DNA from: a virus
IMG/VR virus record: IMGVR_UViG_3300046514_000096
Span: 1 to 24,823 of that record
DNA: 24,823 nucleotides
Direction: 5' to 3' (one strand)
Part shown: piece by piece, positions 15,503 through 23,839 of the stretch
How positions within the stretch are numbered: the stretch's first letter is position 1
How the letters are laid out: each line of letters begins with the position of its first letter
Translations under genes and position numbers: made by a program
The notes under the pieces: generated by a model
Databases searched by the model: none
The model's input: only the letters and a program-made list of their open reading frames with translations
Told to the model about the DNA's origin: nothing

Positions 15503-18091
15503 TTAAGTCTCAACCGAATAGAATATACCAATTAATTCTATATTAAATGGCTCACTGTGTCTGATAGTAAAACTTGGTATTTTAAAGTCATCCCATCCCT
15601 TCATGATCATCATTTCAAATACACCACGTTGAGGGTGAGGGGGATTTCCAATATCAACCATATCAAATGGTTCGAGCGAGATAGGAACATCGTTAATCGT
15701 TCCACCTATGGTGTTATTGAACATGAACCTGACGCTACGAATATGATTAGGTTTCGTCAGCGAAGTATTCTGTGAAGGGGGTGGTGATAATGGCATTGGT
15801 TCTATTACTAGATTAATAGGGAATCCTATATAAGCTAGATTGACTTCTACATCATCACCATGTGCTTCAAACGTAACCTGATTACCAACACCTATGGCAT
15901 CAAAGCCAAAGCCATCACCTATCATTTTAACGGCTTGAGCATTGAATAATGTACCCGTTGTAACTGTACTAGCAGGAACTGCAGTTGTGGAACTATCAGG
16001 TAATGGGCCATATTGAAACGCACAATCAAGATGAATGTCCTGACTTAATTCTTCCAGAGTAAATATTGTTGAAAGAGGCCACATAACCAGATTGCTATTG
16101 CTACCAGCTGCAGTGAATTCAATCGCAGCTTCATCTGCTTCCGCATCTTCCTTGCTGTTATAAACCTTGAATGTATTAGCTGTTAATCCTATCGCCCAAT
16201 AATAAGTTGATACAGCTAATGCAGGTGAAGTAGTTGGTAATGATCCTGTAGTTGTAAAGGTAACCGCTGTTGCATCAGTAGTACTGAGGTTTGATGCTAC
16301 AGCTGTAATTTCAGATTGTGGTACTAAAACAGTAGGTGCAACAGCAAATGATATTGCTATTGGAGCTGCAGCCACCGCAATCTCTCTCTGCACTACAAAC
16401 CAGCATCTACCATCAAAGCTACTTGCTACCTGAAGAAATTTTGCATGGCCATAATGCTGTTCCATAACCTGCGGGGTGAAGCCGGATACATTCTCAGATT
16501 GTAAAGTCTGATAAACTGCCATCGAGCCATTTTCATTTACAATGAATACGTAACGACTACCTGCACGTGCTAGATCAGCAAATGCAGTTTCATCTACCGG
16601 ATTACGTATCACTTGTTCACTAGCTATGGATACAATACTAGATGTATATGCGTTGTTAATACCATCCCACATCATCGTGTGAACATCATTACCTGATATA
16701 ACAATAATCTGATTATCTATCGCCTGTGGTTGCAATACACTTGCAGGAGTTGAATCCTGTAACTGCAACGTAAATGTAGAAGGTGTGATAGCTGCAATTT
16801 CAGATAATGGACTAGAGTAAATACCTGAGTTGGTATGAACAGTGATACTTCTGAATGGAACAATGAAACGAATATAGTTAATCTCATTAGATGATGGATA
16901 CCAGCTAATGGCATCATCATCATCAGTTGTATAACCAGCAAAGTCTCTGTAATCATTAATAACACTAGCCCAGAATCCATTAGGCAAACTATCACTATTT
17001 GCCATTAATGCTCTATTCTGATAGCTCGAACACTTCTGTGGCCAGCCTCTTACATCTGACCATGCAGGTTCCGCAAGGAATACTAATGAACCATTAATAG
17101 CTGTTGCTACAGAGAATGAAAATGGTTGTTGTATAGCAATTGTAAAGGTGGTTGTGTCAACAGTAACACCTGTAATTTTACCTGATCCACCAGCTGCAAA
17201 AAATGCACCACCTTTATAAGTTGCATCTTTTAATAGACCATAAGCAGGATTTATAACTACAGTTGCAGTATTAGCACCAGCATTAGGAGTTACTGTAAAA
17301 GTACGAGTATCATAAGGGGATGTATCACTATTGAAATCATAAAAAGGTAAATTCTTGAATGTAGCTTGTGCATATGTCCATGTATTCTGAATAACGACAT
17401 TATTTGTACCAGATCCAACATTGGTTACTGTGTAAGGATCAATATTAAATTTTGCATCATATGCAGTAGAATGTATTCTGACTGTCGTCGTTGTAACGAA
17501 GTATGCAAAGTAAGTAACACCAACTTTAATCTGTGGTGATGTTGTAGGAAGTGCATTTCCTGGAGCATCCTTTGTAAATTTTACAGGAAAGAATGTACCA
17601 ACTACACCTGCATTAGTTACTGTAATAACATCGGAAGATGCAGCAGTAATAGGATTAGGCGTTATATCAGCTGATCTTGTTAAATCAAACGGTCTTTGTG
17701 TTACACCTGTAAATGCAGTACGAAATGCAGTACTTAATACTGTGCTACTGAGATTGTAAACGGTATGAGCATCAAGCGTTGTTGTAACAGTCGCAACTAG
17801 TATTCCTTCCAGATAAATGGAAATCTTCAAGGCTGAAAATACTAGTTGATATATACACTCATCGAGATACTGGAACGTCTGGAAATAAATCTGATTGGAT
17901 GCAGTAATCGTATTAGTAAGTATGCTTTGAAACAGAGTACCGAATCTTTTACCTGCAGCACCAGTGGGATATGTTAAAACATTCTGTGCGGTTTTTAGAC
18001 CATTGTAATATTGCTGCACTTGCGCGCGAGCATACATGTAAGGTGATAACTCACCTTTTGAGAAATTATCCTGCGACCATAATTGATACAT
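15503..18091 (-). CDS. Tail nozzle protein (tail tubular protein B type), 862 aa
   Basis: The N-terminus has the signature of podovirus nozzle proteins: NFSKGELSP (residues 9-17), then YYNGL with TGAAGKRFGTLF (about 28-54). The nozzle closes the lower end of the short tail and holds the DNA in. The rest is beta-rich, as expected. Two internal segments, around residues 150-240 and 585-670, share LPTTSPxxxVxxxY, a Thr-rich strand and a later DA, and look like copies of one inserted domain. It is directly downstream of the adaptor gene and upstream of the ejection proteins, matching the T7 gp11-gp12 order. No strong ribosome binding site, so coupling to the adaptor (16-base gap) is likely. Confidence 0.88.
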   Translation of the reverse strand: MYQLWSQDNFSKGELSPYMYARAQVQQYYNGLKTAQNVLTYPTGAAGKRFGTLFQSILTNTITASNQIYFQTFQYLDECIYQLVFSALKISIYLEGILVATVTTTLDAHTVYNLSSTVLSTAFRTAFTGVTQRPFDLTRSADITPNPITAASSDVITVTNAGVVGTFFPVKFTKDAPGNALPTTSPQIKVGVTYFAYFVTTTTVRIHSTAYDAKFNIDPYTVTNVGSGTNNVVIQNTWTYAQATFKNLPFYDFNSDTSPYDTRTFTVTPNAGANTATVVINPAYGLLKDATYKGGAFFAAGGSGKITGVTVDTTTFTIAIQQPFSFSVATAINGSLVFLAEPAWSDVRGWPQKCSSYQNRALMANSDSLPNGFWASVINDYRDFAGYTTDDDDAISWYPSSNEINYIRFIVPFRSITVHTNSGIYSSPLSEIAAITPSTFTLQLQDSTPASVLQPQAIDNQIIVISGNDVHTMMWDGINNAYTSSIVSIASEQVIRNPVDETAFADLARAGSRYVFIVNENGSMAVYQTLQSENVSGFTPQVMEQHYGHAKFLQVASSFDGRCWFVVQREIAVAAAPIAISFAVAPTVLVPQSEITAVASNLSTTDATAVTFTTTGSLPTTSPALAVSTYYWAIGLTANTFKVYNSKEDAEADEAAIEFTAAGSNSNLVMWPLSTIFTLEELSQDIHLDCAFQYGPLPDSSTTAVPASTVTTGTLFNAQAVKMIGDGFGFDAIGVGNQVTFEAHGDDVEVNLAYIGFPINLVIEPMPLSPPPSQNTSLTKPNHIRSVRFMFNNTIGGTINDVPISLEPFDMVDIGNPPHPQRGVFEMMIMKGWDDFKIPSFTIRHSEPFNIELIGIFYSVET

Positions 18092-18107
18092 TTATTTCTC
18101 ACTTTGC

Positions 18108-18713
18108 TTAACCTATTTGTGGCCCAATTATACCAGTAATATTCCTGTTCGCTAAAACTGGCATGATTACTGGACTTAGCTGAGGACGATTCTGTGCATC
18201 TGTCGCTGCAGCAATAGCCAGTTGAGTAATTCTCTTTTGTTCCAGTGCACCGTAGTAATCAGGTTTCTGTGCGCTTGAGAGTGCTACAAATGCTGCAATC
18301 TCATAGATAAAGTAATTCACGAATACCATAGGCAACAAACTTACATCGGGGAGAAAAGCATACTCCATAAACATCGGAGATTGAGTTCCCCAATTACAGT
18401 AAATCAGATTGCTGTTATATATTTCGTAAACATAATTTTGCGGGATTATCCTGATATTCTTAAGATAACCAGAAGGTAATAAATAAATATTCTGCCACCC
18501 TGTGTTTGGATCTGGAATCATGGGTGACAGACTTAGTTGTGAGATCGTTATGGCAAAACGCCAATTACCAGTACCGAGCACACTAGGCAATAACATGTCA
18601 TATGCCTGATCTGCAGCGATAACCAAATCATCAGCGTTATCCAAAGTCTGGATGGGAGCATGACCAAGCAACATAACTGCGAGACTCACAATTTTGGTCT
18701 TGGTCAAGGCCAT
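18108..18713 (-). CDS. Head-to-tail adaptor (tail tubular protein A type), 201 aa
   Basis: Helical protein with the features of T7 gp11-like adaptors: an N-terminal SLAVMLLGHAPIQTL helix and loop, YDMLLPSVLGTGNWRFA around residues 38-54, then LLPSGYL (about 78-84) and a helical C-terminus. Such proteins form a 12-fold ring that joins the portal to the nozzle. Length is as usual for the family. GGAG lies 8 bases before the ATG. The gene sits immediately before the nozzle gene, which strongly supports the call. Confidence 0.87.
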   Translation of the reverse strand: MALTKTKIVSLAVMLLGHAPIQTLDNADDLVIAADQAYDMLLPSVLGTGNWRFAITISQLSLSPMIPDPNTGWQNIYLLPSGYLKNIRIIPQNYVYEIYNSNLIYCNWGTQSPMFMEYAFLPDVSLLPMVFVNYFIYEIAAFVALSSAQKPDYYGALEQKRITQLAIAAATDAQNRPQLSPVIMPVLANRNITGIIGPQIG

Positions 18714-18735
18714 AGGATCTGCTCCTTTCTATTCT

Positions 18736-19611
18736 TTATACTGTAGGTATCGTTGCATACCATAAATGCATTACGAACGCAGAGTTACCGGTTGTATATG
18801 CACCGCTGATATTCGACAAGTACAAGCCTTTATTGACACAGGTACTAAACGTTTCCGTTACCACACCTGGGTTCAAGTTAAGACCGATACTTACAGTTCC
18901 CTGGAATATGGTATTGGCAAGTGTAGTTGAAGCAATAACACCAGCACCGTTTGCAGTACTGTCGTATTGAATTGCTGCCGTACCACCAGCTGCATAAGCT
19001 GCAGAGTTGTAAGTCATTAATAACTGAGCTTGCTTCAATACTAATAAAGTATTTGCACCGCCATTAGCTATGAGTAACTTGGGAGCTGCGTACATACCAT
19101 TAAATTCAACTGCACTGATTGGAACAGCAACATATTGGAGTGTAGTTAAAGGAACGCGCAGAGTGGTGGTACTGAATTCCAGACCATTTCCTAGCGTTAC
19201 TTCAGAAGCTTCAGTCGTACCAGCAGTTGGGTTACCAACCAATGTATGTAGAGCAAGTTCCTGAAACTTGGCGAAGGTAACTGCATTGTCTACGATATCT
19301 GCAGTGTTAATTGCAGTCGTTAATCCAGTGCTTGTTACGGTGACCGAAGTTGCAGAAACAGTTGCAATAATAACGGAGAAACTTCCATCAGTACCATTAC
19401 CTAAAATCCAGTCGCCAACTTTGAATATGGCATATTTGGATAAGAAGTAATTAGCAGCAATAATGGTTGCTACTGTGTCATTTGGGCTACCGTAAATGAA
19501 AATATTCGGTGCGTTAATGACAGTAGGTGAACCACCAAAAGGGGTTACGGTTTGTTGACCTTGGTTAAGGGCTGAAGATATACATGTCCAGTTTGCATCA
19601 GTATAAGCCAT
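18736..19611 (-). CDS. Virion surface (decoration or head-fibre) protein, 291 aa
   Basis: The ATG at 19611 was chosen over an in-frame TTG (19626); GGAG lies 9 bases upstream. Beta-rich and rich in Thr, Ala, Val and Asn. Residues 35-95 carry a YFxSxYxxFKVGDWI ... DGSFSVI pattern; about 107-145 hold the fibre-like hinge DNAVTFAKFQ, LVGNPTAGTTEASEV, LGNGLEFS and TLRV; residues 150-291 form a compact-looking C-terminal domain with MYAAPKLLIANGGAN. Similar arrangements occur in phage structural proteins next to the capsid gene. Placement between major capsid protein and adaptor suggests it coats the capsid or projects from it. Family not recognised with certainty. Confidence 0.65.
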   Translation of the reverse strand: MAYTDANWTCISSALNQGQQTVTPFGGSPTVINAPNIFIYGSPNDTVATIIAANYFLSKYAIFKVGDWILGNGTDGSFSVIIATVSATSVTVTSTGLTTAINTADIVDNAVTFAKFQELALHTLVGNPTAGTTEASEVTLGNGLEFSTTTLRVPLTTLQYVAVPISAVEFNGMYAAPKLLIANGGANTLLVLKQAQLLMTYNSAAYAAGGTAAIQYDSTANGAGVIASTTLANTIFQGTVSIGLNLNPGVVTETFSTCVNKGLYLSNISGAYTTGNSAFVMHLWYATIPTV

Positions 19612-19641
19612 GATAATTGACTCCAAATGTTAATTCGTTAG

Positions 19642-20472
19642 TTACACAGATTCATCGCAATCGACTTCGATAATACCTTTGTTATCAATTGTGATAGCAC
19701 CGGCTGAGAAAATACCATTTACCAGCCATGAGGTTTCACGTGGCAAATAGTTAATTTCTGTTCTGAAGTCATGACCAATACCCATACCAGTGGATTGTTT
19801 GTGCCATGCAAATGTCTTTCTGATATCACCTGTTAACGGCAAGCCACCTTCAGTCATTTCAGGAATGATGATTACATTAATACCGAGATATTCACGAATG
19901 AATCCCTTATCCAGCACACGGTTTTGTGTGTAGAAAGTAGAAACAAACTGATCCTGCGCCAGTAATGATCTGAAGTTATTTGCTGACATTGCAACAAATC
20001 TTTCTGGTAATGGAACAGCGTTGTTATCGAAGAACTCTATGATCTGGGTATATTTGGTGTAAGTGAAGTTAGTACCACCATCTACAATGGTGTCGCCGGG
20101 GCTGACAGCAAGGGAATTGATGATGATCTGATCCGAACGACGGCCTAATGCATTTGCTACCAGCATTGCGTTTTCCATCTTGGCATCAAAGTTAACGGTT
20201 AGTTCCTGTACGGTATCTACTGCAGTTGGTGCAGTGTACTTTTGGAGAATCGCAGAAACCTGAGTATAACCGGGATCTTGAATCACAACAGTTTGCTGGT
20301 AACCAGTTGGAACGGCCTGAATCTGGTTTACCTTACGGAATGAAACAGTCGCACCAATAACATCACGTCGTACGCGAACAGTGTCACGTAACAAAAAACC
20401 AAGAGATTGATATTCAGCTTTAACAAGGGCATCGAATTCTATTTGTTGGACAGCGGTCAAGGAAGTAGACAT
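19642..20472 (-). CDS. Major capsid protein, 276 aa
   Basis: The shell protein of the head, inferred from its place directly after the scaffold gene and from sequence type. Begins MSTSLTAVQQIEFDALVKAEYQS, then a beta-rich stretch with LRDTVRVRRDVIGATVSFRKV (residues about 28-48), a long helix-forming segment (AKMENAMLVANALGRRSDQII, about 96-116) and a C-terminal region with VLDKGFIREYLGINVIIIPE, which fits the HK97-type fold of this group. AGGAGA lies 6 bases before the ATG. A promoter-like sequence at 20617-20647 and a 155-base leader precede it, in keeping with high expression. Rather short for a major capsid protein, but within range. Confidence 0.85.
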   Translation of the reverse strand: MSTSLTAVQQIEFDALVKAEYQSLGFLLRDTVRVRRDVIGATVSFRKVNQIQAVPTGYQQTVVIQDPGYTQVSAILQKYTAPTAVDTVQELTVNFDAKMENAMLVANALGRRSDQIIINSLAVSPGDTIVDGGTNFTYTKYTQIIEFFDNNAVPLPERFVAMSANNFRSLLAQDQFVSTFYTQNRVLDKGFIREYLGINVIIIPEMTEGGLPLTGDIRKTFAWHKQSTGMGIGHDFRTEINYLPRETSWLVNGIFSAGAITIDNKGIIEVDCDESV

Positions 20473-20616
20473 GGAAGTCTCCTAATAAATTAATCAATAA
20501 GTTCTTTGACTAAATTTGCTTAGGGCTTACCACGCTTGATTATCCCTTCTCAGAGGTCATGTGTTAAGTTATCCAACCCTTCCCGATTCGTCAGTTTCAG
20601 AAAGGTATTGGATAAT

Positions 20617-20647
20617 AATATAGCATGTTATGGGCCATTCTTGTCAA
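20617..20647 (-). promoter_or_regulatory. Likely promoter for the major capsid gene
   Basis: On the minus strand, a perfect -35 TTGACA (20647-20642) lies within the last codons of the scaffold gene, followed after 19 bases by an extended -10, TGC-TATATT (20625-20617). The spacer is two bases longer than ideal, which an extended -10 can offset. The 155-base scaffold-capsid gap is the longest inside the late operon and is otherwise non-coding. It contains a weak hairpin (20573-20611). A separate promoter would let shell protein outnumber scaffold and portal. Confidence 0.5.
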
Positions 20648-21287
20648 GAACGCCAGAATTTCTACTGGCAACCTCAAGTCTTGACTGAAGATCCTTTCTG
20701 TAATGAGGATCGGTTTTATACTTTTCAAGGTTCGCAGATAATTCAGATCTTAAATCATCGAGTGTCGCAGAGCTGGATGTTCCACCATCATTGCCGTTAG
20801 GTACTACAGGATTACCGCTCATCATTTTACCCCTTAATTCTTCAAGTGCCTTGATACCATCCGCGCTTCTTATACCGGCAAGTGCTTCATATGATTCCTT
20901 GCTAAGATTTGCCTTTGCCCAGTTATCAAGGGTTACCAGTCGTTCTTTCGCATTATCGCCAAGCTTTTTTGTCTCTTCTTCAGGATCAATAGAGAACTCA
21001 TCCATGTACTTGTCGAATGAATCAACCATCTTGTCCATGACTTCTTTTGGAACCCTGTTGTTCTTTGCAAGCGCAAGAAGATCCTGAAAAGGCGCATAGT
21101 CAGCATCAAGGAATTTCGATTTATGAAAATCATATTCCTCTGGATCGGTGAAGAATTTCTTTTCAAGTTCCGAATAACTCCGTCCAAGATCCGCTGCCGT
21201 TTTAAATTTCTCGCCTAGCCATGCTGGTCGCTCACCTACACCTGGTACACCTTCATCTATAAACCACGATGGGTTTTCATCTGTCAT
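20628..21287 (-). CDS. Capsid scaffolding / assembly protein, 219 aa
   Basis: Residues 21-45 match the typical N-terminus of podovirus scaffolds: RPAWLGEKFKTAADLGRSY followed by SELEKKF. The rest is acidic, charged and helical, with a low-complexity hinge (NPVVPNGNDGGTSSSATLDD, about 155-175) and a basic C-terminal helix (HYRKDLQSRLE) of the sort that contacts the capsid protein. It guides shell assembly and then leaves the prohead. No protease motif. The start overlaps the upstream stop (ATGA) with GGAG 8 bases before. Position between portal and capsid genes agrees. Confidence 0.85.
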   Translation of the reverse strand: MTDENPSWFIDEGVPGVGERPAWLGEKFKTAADLGRSYSELEKKFFTDPEEYDFHKSKFLDADYAPFQDLLALAKNNRVPKEVMDKMVDSFDKYMDEFSIDPEEETKKLGDNAKERLVTLDNWAKANLSKESYEALAGIRSADGIKALEELRGKMMSGNPVVPNGNDGGTSSSATLDDLRSELSANLEKYKTDPHYRKDLQSRLEVASRNSGVLDKNGP

Positions 21288-21604
21288 TTGCCAGTCTCCG
21301 CCTTGATGCGCTGTTCATGAGACATAGCAGCATGTCTTATCATCCGAACGAAATCCTTAAATCCTTCAGCCCAGATAGCACTCGTTGCAAAGTGTGGAGA
21401 GTTTCGATCAGCCATTGGAGGTATGAGATATCGCTCAGTGACCAGCTCAATGAACTTTCTACCCATTTCATTCATGCGAAAGAGTTCATAGCAGAGCTTA
21501 TCGAGAGCCACTAGATCAGGCTGATTTTTCATCTTCTCAATACTTTCGTTATAACCTGCGCTGTAGTCTTCTTGCTGCAATAACGGATTATCTTTTAATT
21601 CCAT
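21284..21604 (-). CDS. Conserved-position phage protein after portal, 106 aa
   Basis: Begins MELKDNPLLQQEDYSAGYN. The middle has LCYELFRMNEMGRKFIELV and the C-terminal part AIWAEGFKDFVRMIRHAAM, an arrangement (phenylalanine/glycine start, then an Ala-x-x-x-Gly helix) that reminds me of the Bbp19-type small proteins found between portal and scaffold genes in some podoviruses. That likeness is tentative. It could be a head completion or assembly helper. AAGGAAA lies 6 bases before the ATG, and the stop overlaps the scaffold start. Confidence 0.6.
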   Translation of the reverse strand: MELKDNPLLQQEDYSAGYNESIEKMKNQPDLVALDKLCYELFRMNEMGRKFIELVTERYLIPPMADRNSPHFATSAIWAEGFKDFVRMIRHAAMSHEQRIKAETGK

Positions 21605-21615
21605 GCAGTTTCCTT

Positions 21616-23259
21616 TTATTGACCTGTTGTGACGATTGGGTTAGCCGGATTTTGTGGTTGTTCTGGCATCATACCGGATGAATTAGCCAGTTGTTGCATA
21701 TTGTGCTGGTTCTGTACGTTCTGCATTGTCTGTGCCACTGCATTAGGATCATTGAGATATCTCGCATCAATCTGCAATGAATCAGCCAGTAGATAAGGCG
21801 TTGTTGCCGGATTGATATAAACCTGCGTTGCTTCTGGCCCCATGATTCCCTGCATGGTTTGAACGAACTGGATAAACCTTGCCATGTCCTGCTGTCCTTT
21901 AACCAGTGCAAGAGGTGATTTATATCTGAAGCGAATAGGAACACCATCCATTACAGGTATGGGTAAAATACCCATTTTGTGGGCAATATAGGCAAAACGA
22001 TAGAAGATAGGTTCAAGACATTCTTGCTGCAGTCTTGAAAATAACGGGCCAATCTTCTGGGCAAGGTTTTGTTGTTTCAGTGATAACTCATATGCAGTCT
22101 GTGGTTGTATACCACGTGCATCCTGTGGTTCTTCTGCAAACAATAATGCCTTAATCTGCATTCTCAAATCAGCAATAGTAAACTGAGCAAAGTTGGGATC
22201 TGCACTGACAGGTAAAGGTATAAGTGGGACTTGCCCGCCAGTTCCAATCGGTGCAATAGGTATGATAGTGAAAGGTTCAAGCTTAAAAGTATGAGGATTA
22301 AATACCGCATCTGAGAATCCCATGTATGGACGGAAAGTATTTAAGTTAGCTGAGGCTAATTCGATACGCGCCATCTCATTCAGCGAGATGATGGAAGGCA
22401 ATGCTTCCATGACAGGGCCACGGCCCCACGTCTCATTATTCGTTTTCTGGAATCGCCAGATAATACCAGGATTAGATTCAAGCCATTCCGAATAAAGAAT
22501 TCCTTCACCTGCCCACACAGCATAAAGATAATTCTTTGGTTCATTCGGAAAGTACGAAACACCTTCATATACATTCTTTACCTTGGCATCAAAGTCACTC
22601 ATGAGATCAGCGACAAGATCAGGCGTAAGAACGATTTTAGGCCAGCGTGTATTTAGCTCTGATATCTTCAGGTTCTGCCATGTTCTATACCAACTCTCTA
22701 CCTTACCGTTTACAGCTTCCTCAATTGCAAGCTTATCCATTGGAATGGATGTACAAAGGAAAGGTTGGTCATCACGATACTGGTTAATCACAAGTGCTGA
22801 AGTGCCTACGCACAAGTCGTAATAGCATTCATTAATTACAACATCAAAGTTTGAACCATGAATGAGACTAAAGAGATGACGGGTATATTTGTTTAATACT
22901 AACTGGGCATTCTGCAGTGTTTTAACATCACGATCAGCATCATCAACCATTGCATCATCTACTTCGAGAAATCCCCATTGTGTTTGTGGGGGTGTCATTG
23001 TCTCGTGAAGTTTGGATACGAAGGTCTTAACACCTTCCACTGCAGTTGTATCATATACGCGCGTGTTCTGTGCCGTTCCCTGAAATTCCTTACCGGGTAA
23101 ATAGTATCGGTTACGGAATGGAATGGCATAAAAAAAGGATGCCTGCATAATAGGAATCCAAAGGTCAGCCACGTACTTTGCAGCGTTGTAACGCTTGCGC
23201 AGAACTTCGAGTAAATTATTCGGTGTTCCTAACGTGCCTTGACCTTGATCTGTATCCAT
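21616..23259 (-). CDS. Portal (head-to-tail connector) protein, 547 aa
   Basis: The 12-fold ring through which DNA enters and leaves the head and on which the terminase docks. Sequence support: an N-terminal helix with LRKRYNAAKYVADLW, the PFRNRYYLPG loop (about 47-56), then VYDTTAVEGVKTFVSKL and LTPP-like TMTPPQTQWGFLEV (about 68-100), which is the hallmark of T7-like head-to-tail connectors. Length is typical (about 510-550). The C-terminal ~50 residues are Gln/Asn/Met-rich and probably disordered or part of the barrel. The start overlaps the upstream stop (TAATG). The position ahead of scaffold and capsid genes is as expected. Confidence 0.92.
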   Translation of the reverse strand: MDTDQGQGTLGTPNNLLEVLRKRYNAAKYVADLWIPIMQASFFYAIPFRNRYYLPGKEFQGTAQNTRVYDTTAVEGVKTFVSKLHETMTPPQTQWGFLEVDDAMVDDADRDVKTLQNAQLVLNKYTRHLFSLIHGSNFDVVINECYYDLCVGTSALVINQYRDDQPFLCTSIPMDKLAIEEAVNGKVESWYRTWQNLKISELNTRWPKIVLTPDLVADLMSDFDAKVKNVYEGVSYFPNEPKNYLYAVWAGEGILYSEWLESNPGIIWRFQKTNNETWGRGPVMEALPSIISLNEMARIELASANLNTFRPYMGFSDAVFNPHTFKLEPFTIIPIAPIGTGGQVPLIPLPVSADPNFAQFTIADLRMQIKALLFAEEPQDARGIQPQTAYELSLKQQNLAQKIGPLFSRLQQECLEPIFYRFAYIAHKMGILPIPVMDGVPIRFRYKSPLALVKGQQDMARFIQFVQTMQGIMGPEATQVYINPATTPYLLADSLQIDARYLNDPNAVAQTMQNVQNQHNMQQLANSSGMMPEQPQNPANPIVTTGQ

Positions 23260-23693
23260 TATGCAGTACCTAATTTAGAGGGAAGGGCTGATCCACTACC
23301 AAGTTTGTTACTGGAATCAGACTGGCTACTCATTAATCCACCGCGACCGCTACGATTTCTTAAGCCACGAATCTGCTTTTCTTCGATACGTCTGCGTTCA
23401 GTCTCTCTTTGCTTTCTGGCTTCTTCAATGCCTTGCCTTGTCAGATCGGTTGCATCTTTGTATGCCTGAATCTGTGCATTAGCTAACGCTGCAGCATCAC
23501 GTTTATCTGATGCAGTTGGTGTACCGGTTACTGCGTGATAGGCATCGGATACCGTACCAAATGGATCAGTGGTTTTACTAAAGAAGTCACCTATTGCACC
23601 TCCAACTCCACGATCAGATTTACCGCTTAAGCCATGACCTGTTCTTGCTTGCGAACTAATTCCCATTCCTTGTACATCAATAAACTTTGGCAT
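23259..23693 (-). CDS. Hypothetical protein upstream of portal, 144 aa
   Basis: Begins MPKFIDVQGMGISSQART. The N-terminal half is Gly-rich (GHGLSGKSDRGVGGAIGDFF); residues about 70-112 form a very charged helix (QAYKDATDLTRQGIEEARKQ then RETERRRIEEKQ); the tail is IRGLRNRSGRGGLMSS. Phage genes beside portal often encode small proteins ending in an LRxRxxxGGL tail of unknown role, and this looks like one of those. AGGAGAA precedes the ATG. A head-assembly role is inferred from position only. Confidence 0.65.
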   Translation of the reverse strand: MPKFIDVQGMGISSQARTGHGLSGKSDRGVGGAIGDFFSKTTDPFGTVSDAYHAVTGTPTASDKRDAAALANAQIQAYKDATDLTRQGIEEARKQRETERRRIEEKQIRGLRNRSGRGGLMSSQSDSSNKLGSGSALPSKLGTA

Positions 23694-23704
23694 AATACTT
23701 TCTC

Positions 23705-23839
23705 CTATATCCAGATATGAACATATATTGTTTTCTCAGCGAATTCATGCGGTTCAATCTTTCGATCAACGTAAACAATCCGCCAAGGTATGCGGATCTT
23801 TTTACGGAGTTCTTTTATCTGCGAAAGTATTGTTGCCAT
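23705..23839 (-). CDS. Small overlapping ORF, 44 aa
   Basis: The ATG at 23839 lies 38 bases inside the 3' end of the TerS-like gene in another frame; the stop TAG is at 23707-23705. The product begins MATILSQIKELRKKIRIP, with WRIVYVDRKIEPHEFAEK and a YVHIWI end. It is basic and plausibly folded, and it fills an otherwise empty 108-base gap ending 11 bases before the next gene. An AGAG sequence lies 7 bases upstream of the ATG. No family named. Its protein-like composition and operon fit argue for a real gene. Confidence 0.6.
   Translation of the reverse strand: MATILSQIKELRKKIRIPWRIVYVDRKIEPHEFAEKTIYVHIWI

Noticed and set aside
20573-20611. Hairpin in the scaffold-capsid gap as a terminator
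   Set aside because: Only two short stem segments with an internal loop and no T-tract; too weak to call.
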